Origin: Psychrobacter sp. 1044
Lineage (GTDB): Bacteria; Pseudomonadota; Gammaproteobacteria; Pseudomonadales; Moraxellaceae
Assembly (NCBI RefSeq): GCF_904846525.1
Contig: NZ_CAJHAZ010000010.1
Location: 1-64,000, forward strand
Length of the DNA stretch: 64,000 nucleotides
Direction: 5' to 3'
In this document: piece by piece, positions 1 to 9,597 of the stretch
How the letters are laid out: each line of letters opens with the position of its first letter
Position numbering within the stretch: the stretch's first letter is position 1
The notes under the pieces: generated by a model
What the model saw: only the letters and a program-made list of their open reading frames with translations
Database searches by the model: none
Told to the model about the DNA's origin: nothing
Made by a program: the position numbers and the translations under genes

Positions 1-28
1 TTCTTTGTTGTGGTAAACATTAGAGTAA

Positions 29-322
29 GGCGTTGCTTATTTTTTTCAATGCTTTCTCAATTCTATACAGTCCCTAGCCAAAAAAACTATTTTTTCCTCA
101 AAAAGTTGTTTACAAGATAAAGAATGTTATGGTTGTAATTCTTGTCCAAAAATCATTGGGTTTGGTGATAAGATATTAAAGCATTCTATTGAGAAAATGC
201 AACAATCCAATTTACGTAGATTAAGTGTGGATCAAGATATACTTAATGATTGGGTAACTATAGGCGAAATTATGATTGGTTGGGGATGTGTACCTGCTGG
301 TCAACGTTCAAGAAGTTCATAA
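29..322 (+). pseudogene. 3' end of a gene with a cysteine cluster, probably frameshifted
   Basis: This frame is open from 29 to the TAA at 320-322, but a stop lies at 26-28 and the only ATG is at 197, so the upstream part has no proper start. The first frame is open from base 1 to a TAA at 118-120, so an upstream gene could enter in frame 1 and continue in frame 2 after a single-base slip in the A/T runs around 80-105. The frame-2 peptide has a C-x5-C-x2-C-x2-C cluster at 107-145, typical of a zinc-binding segment, then a well-formed tail containing LRRLSVDQD and GWGCVPAGQR. I do not recognise the family; a mobile-element recombinase tail is one guess. A 41-residue peptide from ATG 197 is the minimal alternative. 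Confidence 0.35.
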
Positions 323-391
323 CTATTATTTTTTATTAGAAACTTTATATAGAATCTAATGAGTTAGGCTGTTAGTTAATGTTGTGATCAT

Positions 392-431
392 AAAAAAAGA
401 GCTACCAGATTTCTCCAGTAGCTCTTTTTTT
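392..431. terminator. Bidirectional intrinsic terminator
   Basis: AAAGAGCTAC (396-405) pairs with GTAGCTCTTT (418-427) around a 12-base loop, with an A run on the left and a T run on the right. It can stop the left-edge gene on the plus strand and transketolase on the minus strand. Confidence 0.85.
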
Positions 432-460
432 ATGTTTAAACGCTAACTAAGTTAGATTTA

Positions 461-2458
461 TTACACCAAACTATTTACCGCTTCAACCACAGCATCAGTT
501 GTAATACCAAACTCTTTGTATAACTGATCTGCAGGGGCAGATTCGCCATAAGTCGTCATGCCAATGACTTTGCCATCTAGACCAACGAACTTATACCAGT
601 AATCTACATGCGCGGCTTCGACTGCTACACGAGCACGGATATTGGCAGGCAATACCGCTTCACGGTAGCTAGCATCTTGCTCTACAAAGATTTCTGCACA
701 TGGCATAGATACCACACGTACGCCAACACCATTTGCGCTCAATGTCTCGTACGCTTCCATCGCTAGGCCAACTTCTGAACCAGTCGCGATGATGATGGCT
801 TTTAGCTCACCTTGTTCTTTTGCCAGTACATAACCACCTTTCGTGATGTTGGCTACTTGCTCGCTATCACGGGCTTGATGCGGCAAGCTTTGACGGCTAA
901 AGATTAACGCTGACGGGTTGTTTTCTGACTTGATTGCTTCTACCCAAGCGCTTGCAGATTCAGTCGCATCACACGGACGCCATGTGCGTAGGTTTGGCGT
1001 AGTACGTAGGCTAGTCAATTGCTCAACTGGCTGATGCGTTGGGCCATCTTCACCCAGACCGATAGAGTCATGCGTATAGACATGGATGACGCGCTGCTTC
1101 ATTAGTGCGCCCATGCGTACCGCGTTACGTGCGTATTCCATAAACATGAGGAACGTTGCTACGTAAGGGATAAAGCCGCCATGCAATGCGATACCATTGG
1201 CAATCGCGGTCATACCGAACTCGCGCACGCCATAATAGATATAGTTACCATCAGCGTCTTTTTCGATACCTTTAGCGCCTTTGAATAGCGTTAGGTTTGA
1301 GCCAGCTAGATCTGCTGAACCACCTAATAATTCTGGTAATAATGGCTGTAAGGTATTGATGGCGTTTTGACTGGCTTTACGGCTGGCAATATCACCGCCC
1401 GCTTCTTGCGTTTGCTGAATATAGGCTTGTGCTTGGTTATCAAAGTCAGCAGGCAAATCACCATTTAGACGGCGTAACAATTCAGACGCCAGTTCAGGAT
1501 AGGCTTTTTTATACGCGTCAAAGTCAGCTTCCCAGTTCTTTTGCTGTACGTCGCCTTTGGCTTTAGCATCCCACGCTTCATAGATTTCATCAGCTAATTC
1601 GAATGGGGCATGCTTCCAAGACAATGCATCACGAGTCAAGGCGATTTCGTCATCACCTAGTGGTGCGCCATGACTGGCTGCTAAGCCTTGTTTGTTCGGG
1701 CTACCCGCGCCGATTGTGGTTTTACAAATCAGAAGACTTGGTTTAGTAGTCTCTTTTAGCGCTTGTTCAGTTGCCTGCGTGATCGCATCCGCATCATGAC
1801 CATCTACTTTGATAACTTGCCAGCCGTATGACTCAAAGCGCGCTTGCGTATCATCTGTGAACCAGCCTTCGACATTACCGTCGATTGAGATACCATTGTC
1901 ATCATAGAAGAAGACAAGCTTACCAAGACCTAACGTGCCAGCCAATGAGCAAACTTCATGACTGATACCTTCCATCAAGCAACCATCGCCTAAGAATGCA
2001 TAGGTATTGTGGTCAACGATGTTGTGGCCATCACGATTGAACTGTGCGGCTAAGGTTTTTTCAGCGATAGCAAAACCAACGGCATTGGCAATACCTTGTC
2101 CTAGTGGACCAGTCGTGGTTTCGATACCTGGCGTATAACCAAGCTCAGGGTGACCTGGGGTTTTAGAATGCAATTGACGGAAACCTTTCAGATCATCAAC
2201 GCTGACGTCATAACCAGATAAATGCAGCAATGAGTAAATAAGCATCGAGCCATGACCGTTCGATAATACAAAGCGATCACGGTTGTGCCACTGCGGGTCA
2301 GCAGGATTGTGCTTCAAAAACTTGCGCCACAGAACTTCAGCAATATCGGCCATACCCATTGGCGCGCCTGGATGTCCAGAGTTGGCTTTTTGAACCGCAT
2401 CAAACGACAGTACACGGATGGCATTGGCTAATTTACGTTCGCTAATTGGAGCTGGCAT
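461..2458 (-). CDS. tkt: Transketolase
   Basis: Thiamine-diphosphate enzyme of the non-oxidative pentose phosphate pathway, moving two-carbon ketol units between sugar phosphates in the cytoplasm. The 665 residues match the usual family length. The N-terminus has the conserved SGHPGAPMG segment (His29), then SNGHGS near 66-71, the ThDP/Mg motif GDGCLMEG near 156, and the central pyrimidine-domain signature ending in [14 protein letters not shown]. The C-terminal domain is complete through [16 protein letters not shown]. The ATG has AGGA about eight bases upstream. It is a single-gene unit: the 392-431 terminator lies downstream, and about 280 bp separate it from serS upstream. Identification is by strong family resemblance; the E. 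coli tktA/tktB distinction does not apply. Confidence 0.97.
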   Translation of the reverse strand: MPAPISERKLANAIRVLSFDAVQKANSGHPGAPMGMADIAEVLWRKFLKHNPADPQWHNRDRFVLSNGHGSMLIYSLLHLSGYDVSVDDLKGFRQLHSKTPGHPELGYTPGIETTTGPLGQGIANAVGFAIAEKTLAAQFNRDGHNIVDHNTYAFLGDGCLMEGISHEVCSLAGTLGLGKLVFFYDDNGISIDGNVEGWFTDDTQARFESYGWQVIKVDGHDADAITQATEQALKETTKPSLLICKTTIGAGSPNKQGLAASHGAPLGDDEIALTRDALSWKHAPFELADEIYEAWDAKAKGDVQQKNWEADFDAYKKAYPELASELLRRLNGDLPADFDNQAQAYIQQTQEAGGDIASRKASQNAINTLQPLLPELLGGSADLAGSNLTLFKGAKGIEKDADGNYIYYGVREFGMTAIANGIALHGGFIPYVATFLMFMEYARNAVRMGALMKQRVIHVYTHDSIGLGEDGPTHQPVEQLTSLRTTPNLRTWRPCDATESASAWVEAIKSENNPSALIFSRQSLPHQARDSEQVANITKGGYVLAKEQGELKAIIIATGSEVGLAMEAYETLSANGVGVRVVSMPCAEIFVEQDASYREAVLPANIRARVAVEAAHVDYWYKFVGLDGKVIGMTTYGESAPADQLYKEFGITTDAVVEAVNSLV

Positions 2459-2739
2459 AGAGTGTCCTAGTATTGGGCTAAGAGGAGAGTTTACTCAAAG
2501 GAGTATAAGCATAAGGACGACAAATGCGTCCCTAAGTTATAGACTATAAAATCAAAGTGCAATATTAACATATTTGCTATAGGGCTAGCTAAGAATGCGG
2601 TGACAAGACCGTTTATATTTAGCAATGACTCACATCAGTTTTGTTAAACCATAAGCAGTGATAGGTTTTGATTTAAGTGATAAGTAACAAGCGGCGAGCG
2701 ACCTAAACGGCAAGCAGCTCATTACCTACAGATCATTTA

Positions 2740-4026
2740 TTAAACTGAAATAGTCTCAGCACCGCCCATAAACGGACGCAACACTTCTGGAATGGTGATG
2801 CTACCATCAGCGTTTTGATGATTTTCCATCACTGCCAATAGTGTACGACCCACTGCCAAGCCTGAACCATTTAGCGTGTGTGCTAAGCTGGTTTGTTTGC
2901 CATCTTTGACACGTGTTCCCATACGGCGCGCTTGGAAGTCACCACAGTTAGAGCAGCTTGAGATTTCACGATAGGTATCTTGGCTCGGTAACCATACTTC
3001 GATATCATAAGTCTTTTGCGCGGCAAAGCCCATATCACCTGTACATAACTGCACAGTGCGGTATGGCAGATTAAGTTGCTGCAAGATATATTCGGCTTGA
3101 CCAGTCATTGCTTCTAACAACTCATCAGACTGCTCAGCCGTGGCAATATTGACCATCTCAACTTTTTCAAACTGATGCTGACGGATCAGACCACGAGTAT
3201 CACGCCCATGAGAGCCCGCCTCACTACGGAAACAAGGCGTATGCGCGGTAAACTTAAGCGGTAATTCACTGATGTCCAAACGCTCGCCACGTACCAAATT
3301 GGTCATTGGCACTTCAGCAGTAGGAATGAGATAAAAGTCCATATCTTCGTTATTAGTATGGTTTTTTAGCTTAAATAAATCATCTTCAAACTTTGGCAGC
3401 TGCCCCGTACCTTTGAGGCTATCTGAATTCACAATATAAGGCACATAGGTCTCAAGATAGCCGTACTTCATGGTATGGGTATTGAGCATAAATTGAATCA
3501 ACGCGCGATGCATTTGCGCCAACTGTCCTTTTAGCACATTAAAGCGGCTACCAGTCAGCTTGGTCGCGGCTTCAAAGTCCAGCATGCCAAGTGTCTCGCC
3601 AATATAAGTGTGATCTTGAATCTCAAAATCAAACGTACGAGGCGTGCCCCACTTGCGTACTTCTACGTTATCATCTTCTGACGTACCCACTGGCACATCG
3701 GCTGCTGGAATATTTGGAATTTGCATAGCAGCTTTGTTAATACGCTCTTGTAGAGTGCGCAGCTCGTCTTCGGCTGTTTTAATCTCACCGCTGACATTCT
3801 GCATCTCAGCCAATAGCTCACTGGCATCTTCGCCTGATTTTTTCAAAGCACCCACTTGCTTAGCACCCGCATTACGGCTCGACTGCAACTCTTCGGTTTT
3901 GATCTGCAAAGATTTACGTTCTGACTCAACCATTTGCCAAAAATCTATGTCAAGTGCATAGCCACGAGTGGCCAGTTGCTGTTGTAAATCGCTTAAATCG
4001 CCGCGTAAGAGTTTTGGATCAATCAT
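2740..4026 (-). CDS. serS: Seryl-tRNA synthetase
   Basis: Class II aminoacyl-tRNA synthetase that charges tRNA-Ser (and tRNA-Sec where present) with serine. At 428 residues it has the standard length. The N-terminal long helical hairpin that binds the tRNA extra arm spans roughly residues 30-105 and is Glu/Lys/Gln rich. The catalytic core follows, with the TAEVP segment, motif 2 ([17 protein letters not shown]), the EISSCSNC segment, and motif 3 ([17 protein letters not shown]). Nothing is missing. It is transcribed away from the YcxB-like gene. The short tandem repeat at 4075-4110 sits 50 bases upstream of its start, where promoter elements would be expected. Confidence 0.97.
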   Translation of the reverse strand: MIDPKLLRGDLSDLQQQLATRGYALDIDFWQMVESERKSLQIKTEELQSSRNAGAKQVGALKKSGEDASELLAEMQNVSGEIKTAEDELRTLQERINKAAMQIPNIPAADVPVGTSEDDNVEVRKWGTPRTFDFEIQDHTYIGETLGMLDFEAATKLTGSRFNVLKGQLAQMHRALIQFMLNTHTMKYGYLETYVPYIVNSDSLKGTGQLPKFEDDLFKLKNHTNNEDMDFYLIPTAEVPMTNLVRGERLDISELPLKFTAHTPCFRSEAGSHGRDTRGLIRQHQFEKVEMVNIATAEQSDELLEAMTGQAEYILQQLNLPYRTVQLCTGDMGFAAQKTYDIEVWLPSQDTYREISSCSNCGDFQARRMGTRVKDGKQTSLAHTLNGSGLAVGRTLLAVMENHQNADGSITIPEVLRPFMGGAETISV

Positions 4027-4074
4027 AATAGTTGCCTGTAACGCTAGAAGTGAGGAAGAGGTTCGAAAGTGTTA

Positions 4075-4110
4075 TTTTTAAAGATACTGTTTTTAAAGGT
4101 ACTGTTTTTA
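4075..4110. repeat. 15 bp tandem repeat, about 2.4 units
   Basis: TTTTTAAAGATACTG at 4075-4089 is followed by TTTTTAAAGGTACTG at 4090-4104 and a partial third unit. There is one mismatch between units. It lies upstream of serS. Confidence 0.7.
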
Positions 4111-4394
4111 TCAAAATAAGTGATAGCCGCTATAATACCAAGACACAGCAGATTTGACCATGTTTTGACCTCTGCTGATTGAATTTTCATTTATTACTTT
4201 CATTATCCGTAGCCAGTTATATTTGCTTTAAATGCGTCTCTTAAAGTTCAGCTTATCTCAATAAGCCTCGCCCATCTTTATTAAAACCATTAATATCACT
4301 TCTATCAACGAACAGAGCGGCTTATATGTTTCATTTAGGGGTACTTTTCGGTAAGATAAGCGCATACCTTTTATTCGACTTCTAGCCAAGTACG

Positions 4395-4409
4395 ACGTAG
4401 CTGCTACGT
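4395..4409. promoter_or_regulatory. Perfect 15 bp palindrome upstream of the YcxB-like gene
   Basis: ACGTAGC-T-GCTACGT is an odd-length perfect palindrome 50 bases before the next gene's ATG. Its one-base centre makes it a poor RNA hairpin but a plausible binding site for a dimeric regulator. No regulator is identified. Confidence 0.35.
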
Positions 4410-4459
4410 TTTGTCGATTTAAACCCAACACTTTCAATACAAGTATTTGAGAAACCTTT

Positions 4460-5119
4460 ATGGCCTTGTACCCCTATACGCTACAACCTGTCGCCTTAAA
4501 CCTAACTGAGGCAGAATTTCACCAAGCACAATACGAGCTATTTGCCAGTGCTAGCCCTTCTTTCGGTCTAAAAAGTATCAAAATGAAAGAATGGATCATT
4601 ATGGCGGTAACCGTGGTACTAGCGATCGCAGGGTTGGTTTTTGTGACAGGCTACTCAACCATTATCTTTTGGCTGATGCTAGTTTCAGTCGTCATTTATT
4701 TACTGGTTCGTACCCTTGGCTTTAAATGGTATGTGAAAAGAGAGTTTGACAAGCAAGTGGCCGATCAAGAGATGCCAGACGAGATGCGTCAGATGAAATT
4801 GGGCGTACAAAAGCATGGCCTCGTCATGGCGATGCCAGTGAATCAGCCTGACACATTTAATAACAACCAAATGCGCGGTATGCAAATGCGAGCAGGCACG
4901 ACCCAGCAAGCCGTCATTCCATGGTCAGCTGTCAAAAGCTGGGATGAGACGGACGACTATATCTTTATGATGTTTGAGATGAAAGATCAACAAGGCAGCC
5001 AAATTGTGCCAAAGCGCTTAGAAGCACAGAAGTTTCCGATCGATACGGTACGTCAGCATTTGCAAGAAGTTATCCCCGTTAAAGGCTTAAACCCTGAAAA
5101 CTTACAGCCGCCAGCATAA
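4460..5119 (+). CDS. YcxB-like two-helix membrane protein
   Basis: Predicted inner-membrane protein of 219 residues. An N-terminal soluble stretch of about 45 residues is followed by two adjacent membrane helices (roughly 46-64 and 67-85, rich in V/I/L/F). A cytoplasmic C-terminal domain follows, in which residues around 150-195 (VIPWSAVKSWDETDDYIFMM and the following PKR segment) resemble the YcxB-like C-terminal domain: a WxxV strand, then a Phe/Met-rich strand. The family has no known enzymatic role. The gene stands alone between serS and dps, with the palindrome at 4395-4409 upstream and a tandem repeat just after its stop. Family assignment is moderate; function is unknown. Confidence 0.7.
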   Translation: MALYPYTLQPVALNLTEAEFHQAQYELFASASPSFGLKSIKMKEWIIMAVTVVLAIAGLVFVTGYSTIIFWLMLVSVVIYLLVRTLGFKWYVKREFDKQVADQEMPDEMRQMKLGVQKHGLVMAMPVNQPDTFNNNQMRGMQMRAGTTQQAVIPWSAVKSWDETDDYIFMMFEMKDQQGSQIVPKRLEAQKFPIDTVRQHLQEVIPVKGLNPENLQPPA

Positions 5120-5150
5120 AATAGTAGAAGACTTCTTTATCACTTATTAT

Positions 5151-5195
5151 ATGAGCGATAAAGAAATGAGCAATAAAGAAATGAGCAATAAAAAA
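5151..5195. repeat. 15 bp tandem repeat, three units
   Basis: Three near-identical units of ATGAGCRATAAARAA (5151-5165, 5166-5180, 5181-5195) follow the stop of the YcxB-like gene. It could be a slipped-strand array. It has no terminator-like fold. Confidence 0.8.
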
Positions 5196-5509
5196 CACTT
5201 TTTACAAAACCAATCATAATTATAAATTTATTGAAATTAACTTATCGATGGTGCTCTGCTATTATAATAGCTATCAGAAGAAAGGTGATAATTGCTCTAA
5301 ATTACATGAATGTATAGTTATGATTTTAGCTTAAGCTGACGCCATTCTATATGGCAGTTTTATCATACTATTTTCTAAGATTGTTACTTTTTAAGGCTGA
5401 AAAGCGTTAATATATTAAAGAGCATAGTAATGCAGCACACGAGTTGCTACACTTCTCATCTTCTTCATTTAATGTTTTATCTCAACACTCAAACTATAAG
5501 GATAATATT

Positions 5510-5986
5510 ATGAGTAACGCTACTAATCAAATCGGTCTAGAAAAAGCTGACATGAGCGAAGTCATTGCACAACTAAACAATTTATTATCAACTTATCACG
5601 TATTTTATTTAAACGTCCGTGGCTATCACTGGAATGTAAAAGGTGAGCATTTTTTCACTTTGCATCCAAAGTTTGAAGAATTGTATACCGCGCTACAATT
5701 ACAAATTGATGAAATTGCTGAACGTATCTTAACTTTGGGCGGCACACCGCTGCATGCTTATAGCGATTTTACTCAGCATACTAGCATTCAAGAAGATAAA
5801 AACGTCAAAGATGGCAATGCTTGTGTGAAAGGCGTGGTAACTGGTTTACAAGCTTTGATTACAGAGCAGCGTAAAGTATCTGCTCTAGCAGCAGACAGCG
5901 AAGATCAAGGGACAGCTGACCTCGTAGATGCCTATGTACAAGAGCAAGAAAAGCTCATCTGGATGTATAACGCCTTTTTGGGTTAA
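5510..5986 (+). CDS. dps: Dps-family ferritin-like DNA-protection protein
   Basis: Ferritin-like protein that forms dodecamers, oxidises Fe(II) with peroxide and stores iron, protecting DNA under oxidative and starvation stress. The chosen ATG at 5510 is preceded by AAGGATAAT; an open frame reaches further upstream to 5444 but has no ribosome site. From this start it is 158 residues, the usual Dps size. The ferroxidase helix motifs are visible: NVRGYHWNVKGEHFFTLHPKFEE followed, about 20 residues on, by IDEIAERI. The C-terminal helix ends with KLIWMYNAFLG. It is monocistronic, followed by a MITE-like element and a terminator. A Dps role is strongly supported; OxyR or stationary-phase control is only expected from other species. 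Confidence 0.93.
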   Translation: MSNATNQIGLEKADMSEVIAQLNNLLSTYHVFYLNVRGYHWNVKGEHFFTLHPKFEELYTALQLQIDEIAERILTLGGTPLHAYSDFTQHTSIQEDKNVKDGNACVKGVVTGLQALITEQRKVSALAADSEDQGTADLVDAYVQEQEKLIWMYNAFLG

Positions 5987-6012
5987 TCATTGCTAAAAAA
6001 ACAGTACATCAC

Positions 6013-6186
6013 TAGGGCGTGTCCTCATTTTAAAAATGGTGATAAAAATGAGATAAATTGCAGTTAAACAAGGAAGATAGCGCTGTTAATATCGAGATAT
6101 TGATAAGCTATTTGACGATGTTTAACAAAATTTAGCCATTTTTAGCCCATTTAGAGAGTAATTGATTGAATTGAGGACACGCCCTA
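6013..6186. mobile_element. MITE-like element with 15 bp perfect terminal inverted repeats
   Basis: TAGGGCGTGTCCTCA (6013-6027) is matched by its exact complement TGAGGACACGCCCTA (6172-6186). The interior is about 144 bp, AT rich and has no open reading frame. TA at both outer edges fits the TA target duplication typical of IS630/Tc1-type transposition. A related half element is at 21115-21169. The element is too short to encode a transposase and would need one supplied elsewhere. Confidence 0.75.
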
Positions 6187-6199
6187 AAATCTAGATCAT

Positions 6200-6228
6200 A
6201 AAAAAGCACCTACTTTAGGTGCTTTTTT
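6200..6228. terminator. Bidirectional terminator between dps and the DUF2057 gene
   Basis: GCACCTA (6206-6212) pairs with TAGGTGC (6216-6222), flanked by six A and six T residues. It serves both convergent genes. Confidence 0.88.
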
Positions 6229-6253
6229 TGTACTTGCTATTGCTAATGAAACC

Positions 6254-6943
6254 TTACTTTTGCATCCATTGACGCATTTTTTCGCGCTCAGCAGGCGTGG
6301 ATTGTAACCAAATTTGCATAAATTGATCTAAGGTATTAGCAGATGAATTAACGCTAGTGGTTTGCTTAGTAGTCGCTACCGTACCCGTATTCACATTTGG
6401 TTGATCTAATGCGGCAATCGCACGCTGATTCTGTAGCTCTGCATCACCTGCTCCGCCAAACACACCGCCGAACGCCTTGCCTAAGCCTGATAACAATCCA
6501 CCTTGATTACCAGCGATACCTTGCTGACTTGCAATCACAGTATTGTTTTTCTGTACTGCCAGTATCGGACGCTTGGCATATTCTTTAGCTGCTGCATACT
6601 CTTCTGGCTGATTCGGCATGGTCAGACGATAGGTTTGATTGTCCGCCAATTCTGCCGTCACGCTCACATTACCCGAACGCAAATAATCATGCTCATCACG
6701 GCGCAAATCGTATAAGCGATCATACTTCGCAGTAATCACATGTTGACCCGGCTGAAGCGTGAACTTTTTAGTCAATGGTTGAAAAGCGCTCTGCTGCACT
6801 TCTTGCCCATTGATAGCCGTGACTTTGATATGGTCATCAACCAGTAGCGTTACTTCGGCATGCGACAGCATAGAGACAGAGCCTGCACCAATAAGCAACG
6901 TGCTGATGGTCAGTTTTTTTAGCAAAGAAACATTGGATTTCAT
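6254..6943 (-). CDS. DUF2057 (YccT-like) secreted protein
   Basis: Predicted exported protein of 229 residues. The start at 6943 (MKSNVSLLKK) is preferred over one four codons upstream because a GGA lies at a suitable distance before it. A signal peptide spans about residues 1-28, with cleavage likely after LSHA. The mature N-terminal half shows the DUF2057 pattern: VDDHIKVTAING, then TLQPGQHVITAKYD and a Tyr/Arg-rich segment. A glycine-rich stretch (GGLLSGLGKAFGGVFGGAGD) and a Thr/Ser-rich linker precede a short helical C-terminus ending WMQK. E. coli YccT/CsgI of this family inhibits curli assembly; whether this protein does so is unknown. It may be the last gene of a perM-hda unit, though 75 bp separate it from hda. 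Confidence 0.72.
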   Translation of the reverse strand: MKSNVSLLKKLTISTLLIGAGSVSMLSHAEVTLLVDDHIKVTAINGQEVQQSAFQPLTKKFTLQPGQHVITAKYDRLYDLRRDEHDYLRSGNVSVTAELADNQTYRLTMPNQPEEYAAAKEYAKRPILAVQKNNTVIASQQGIAGNQGGLLSGLGKAFGGVFGGAGDAELQNQRAIAALDQPNVNTGTVATTKQTTSVNSSANTLDQFMQIWLQSTPAEREKMRQWMQK

Positions 6944-7018
6944 AAGTGATTCCATTAATAGTGAAAACGTTTTGGCAATAGTAAAAGCGCTTTGGATAAA
7001 AGACTTTAGTTTTTAATG

Positions 7019-7822
7019 CTAAAAATCGAGTGGCATCGTATGTTGATCTTGTTCCGCTGAATCGTTATCTACTTGTGTCTCTTGCGCAATATCAGCAAGC
7101 TCTGCTGCTAGTGTCTGCTCATCAATGGTACGCAATGCGTCAGTGATGACTGCTTTGGATATATTGCTACGCCCAAGGTTCGAAAACATCGGCTGAATAT
7201 AATTGAGTACTTCCATCATCGCACCGATGCGATGTGGTCCTTCAGTAAGCAAATAATCAATAATTCGATCATCAAACTGCCAACCACGTCGACGCAAGAT
7301 AGATTGTAATAACGCCTGACGGTCAGCTAAGTCATGACCATTGGGTACTTTAAACGTAGGTGCTTGTGCCAAACGAGTCAGTAAATCCCTCAATTGAAAG
7401 GGCAAATCACCAGCAGGCTTATTGGCTGCAAACAACAATTGACGCTGACCTTCACGACTGCGATTAATCAAATGAAATAAGGCTTCTTGCCATTGACTGC
7501 TTTGCTCCAGCACCTCTAGATCATCGATCGCGATTAGATCGAAGTTTTCTAGAGAGGAGAGGACGTGCACATCGGTATGAATCAACTCATTGAGTGACAA
7601 ACAAATCGCTGACTTGTCCATCTCAATAAATGACTCACAGATAGCGGATAATAAGTGCGACTTGCCCGTAGCAGGACTGCCAAATAGGTACAGCTGACCG
7701 ATCAGGCCGACATGTAGTTGCCGCACTGCATCAATAATCGACATCCAACCAGGACCGGCGAAGTCACTTAGACTTGCATCATGCTTAATGTCCAGATTGA
7801 GACTTAGCTGTGCTTCTGCCAT
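7019..7822 (-). CDS. hda: DnaA regulatory inactivator Hda
   Basis: DnaA-related AAA+ protein that, together with the DNA-loaded sliding clamp, stimulates DnaA-ATP hydrolysis and so limits re-initiation of replication. The 267 residues include the N-terminal clamp-binding motif QLSLNL at residues 5-10, a Walker A (GSPATGKS, 48-55), a Walker B (LIAIDD) near 100, and the arginine-rich C-terminal AAA+ segment (LTRLAQAP and IGAMMEVL). There is no DnaA DNA-binding domain IV, which separates it from DnaA itself. An acidic tail of about 30 residues, ending AEQDQHTMPLDF, extends beyond the domain. It follows the PerM-type gene on the same strand, as in many gammaproteobacteria, but 330 bp separate them. 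Confidence 0.88.
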   Translation of the reverse strand: MAEAQLSLNLDIKHDASLSDFAGPGWMSIIDAVRQLHVGLIGQLYLFGSPATGKSHLLSAICESFIEMDKSAICLSLNELIHTDVHVLSSLENFDLIAIDDLEVLEQSSQWQEALFHLINRSREGQRQLLFAANKPAGDLPFQLRDLLTRLAQAPTFKVPNGHDLADRQALLQSILRRRGWQFDDRIIDYLLTEGPHRIGAMMEVLNYIQPMFSNLGRSNISKAVITDALRTIDEQTLAAELADIAQETQVDNDSAEQDQHTMPLDF

Positions 7823-8154
7823 GAATCATCAACTCGTTTTGCGTAATGCAATAAATAAAAGGATAAATTATTAATAACTGTTTTTGAGATGCTCTTATAC
7901 TACCTGATATAAACTTGCTGCGTTAGCATCTCGTTATTTTAATCAGGAATATATCTGAGAATCACCTAATCAAAAGTCATCTTGTTAACGACCAACTGGA
8001 TAACGGCTGATACTGTCAATACTGCGCCTATATATAACATATTTGCAAAATGACTGACAAGTCTTTTACCTATTAAGCCTTATCCATCGCTGTTTATCTC
8101 TCACACCATTCACTATTAATCCCCCATGATTCTATCAATGTAACGATAAAATAC
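7823..8154. other. hda-perM intergenic region with an 8 bp inverted repeat
   Basis: This 332 bp AT-rich gap contains GAGATGCT (7886-7893) and its complement AGCATCTC (7925-7932), separated by 31 bases. No T run follows, so it is not a clear terminator. The region probably holds the hda promoter, reading leftward, but I see no convincing -35/-10 pair. Confidence 0.4.
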
Positions 8155-9261
8155 TTACCTCTTCTCAAACAAAGCCAATTGCTTACGACCTTTATAAAAA
8201 TCTGTCGAACGATAGTAGATGTATAAATGGCGAAACAGTACATTAAGCACGGCAGAGACAGGCAAAGCAATTAGCATACCAACAAAACCCAATAAGCTTG
8301 CGCCTGCCAATACGGCAAAAATCACCCAAAGCGGCGATAGACCTATCTTATCACCCAATAGTAACGGCTGTAGAATATAACCTTCTGCGGCTTGCCCAAC
8401 TAAAAACGCTCCGACGATCAGCGACAAATACGTCCAATTTAGCCCAAACTGGAACAGGCAGGCGATAATGGCAGCGATAAAACCAATGCCAAAACCCAAA
8501 TAAGGAACAAAGCTAGCAATACCGGCAACCATACCAATAATCAGCCCAAGCTCAAGCCCAATAAGCTGTAATTGCACTGCATAAATCGCACCCAATAATA
8601 CCATCACCAATAGCTGACCTTTGATAAATGCCATCAATGCAAGGTCACACTCTCGAGCAATTTGAATGACTTTTTTGCTATACGCAGCGGGAATCGCCAG
8701 CTTCCATGTCTGCAGACGCTGATCCCAATTGAACAAAAAATAAAAGGTTAAAATCGGTACTAGCACAATGAGTCCAGCATTATTGATGAAGTTCATGCTC
8801 GACACCAATATTTGGTTCATCATGGTACTGGCATCTTCAAACTTATAATTGGTCTGCATGTATTCAACCAATGTCTCAGAAAACCCTTTAGACTCCAACT
8901 CTGGCAGATTGATACGACTGTTGTTAACGAACCATTCGCGTACGACTTCATTATACCAAGTTAAGACCTTAGGCAGATACTCCCACGCCGCTTGCAACTG
9001 ATGCCACAAGGTCGGTATCAACCACCAAAGCAGTAGCACCATTCCTAAAGTGATGGTGGAGTAGACAATGATAATCGCCATCCAGCGTTTGATATACTTC
9101 GATAAGCGTTTGACCAGCGGATTGAACAAGTAAGCCAATACGAAAGCAAAGACAAACGGTATAATGACTGGCATCATCAAATACAGTAACAATATACCCA
9201 CCACCATCGCAACGACAATAAATAAGCGCCGAAAAAAAGGATCTATTGGTTGGTTCATCAT
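8155..9261 (-). CDS. perM: AI-2E/PerM-family membrane transporter
   Basis: Integral membrane protein of 368 residues with the hydrophobic profile of the AI-2E exporter (UPF0118/PerM) family. Two or three helices occur near the N-terminus (FIVVAMVVGILLLYLMMPVI, then VFAFVLAYLFNPLV), and a soluble segment spans about 80-150. The family's central GxxxGxxSFVPYLG-like segment (GMVAGIASFVPYLGFGIG, about 240-257) is present, followed by more helices and the typical motif ending in PLLLGDKIGLSPLWVIFAVLAG. The C-terminal tail is basic. TqsA exports autoinducer-2 in E. coli, but most members have no proven substrate, so the name denotes family only. It is divergent from purM, a widespread arrangement. 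Confidence 0.85.
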   Translation of the reverse strand: MMNQPIDPFFRRLFIVVAMVVGILLLYLMMPVIIPFVFAFVLAYLFNPLVKRLSKYIKRWMAIIIVYSTITLGMVLLLWWLIPTLWHQLQAAWEYLPKVLTWYNEVVREWFVNNSRINLPELESKGFSETLVEYMQTNYKFEDASTMMNQILVSSMNFINNAGLIVLVPILTFYFLFNWDQRLQTWKLAIPAAYSKKVIQIARECDLALMAFIKGQLLVMVLLGAIYAVQLQLIGLELGLIIGMVAGIASFVPYLGFGIGFIAAIIACLFQFGLNWTYLSLIVGAFLVGQAAEGYILQPLLLGDKIGLSPLWVIFAVLAGASLLGFVGMLIALPVSAVLNVLFRHLYIYYRSTDFYKGRKQLALFEKR

Positions 9262-9489
9262 GACAAGGAATCCTATGATTAGGCTGATTTAAGATGGAAG
9301 TATAATTGAAAGAAATGATACGTCTTATCGTACAATAACGGTGTAATAGCGAACTGTTATCGACAATAAATTTAGCGTTCCATTATCGCAGAGTACAGCA
9401 AAAAATCCGTCATTTTTTGTTTCTTAACTTTTTATTTACCACTTAAAGTCAGTCTTCGTGAAATATCCGCCAAATATCCGCAAGTTGCT

Positions 9490-9519
9490 TTGCGAGTAAG
9501 GGTCATTTTTGGGTATAAT
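9490..9519 (+). promoter_or_regulatory. Sigma-70 promoter of purM-purN
   Basis: TTGCGA at 9490-9495, an 18-base spacer and a perfect TATAAT at 9514-9519 lie about 80 bases before purM. A GC-rich stretch (GCGCGC) follows the -10. I see no convincing PurR operator. Confidence 0.6.
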
Positions 9520-9597
9520 GCGCGCACTATATTCAGAATTAACACGACCAACTCGATTTTCTACTGACAGACCTTCATTCCCTATAAAATTTGTGAG

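Noticed and set aside
2536..2562. Sigma-70 promoter for transketolase
   Set aside because: TTGCAC and TATAAC are present on the minus strand but are separated by only 15 bases, so the match is too weak to call.
3644..3961. 105-residue frame opposite serS
   Set aside because: Shadow of the coiled-coil region of seryl-tRNA synthetase, rich in Ser and Cys, with no ribosome site.
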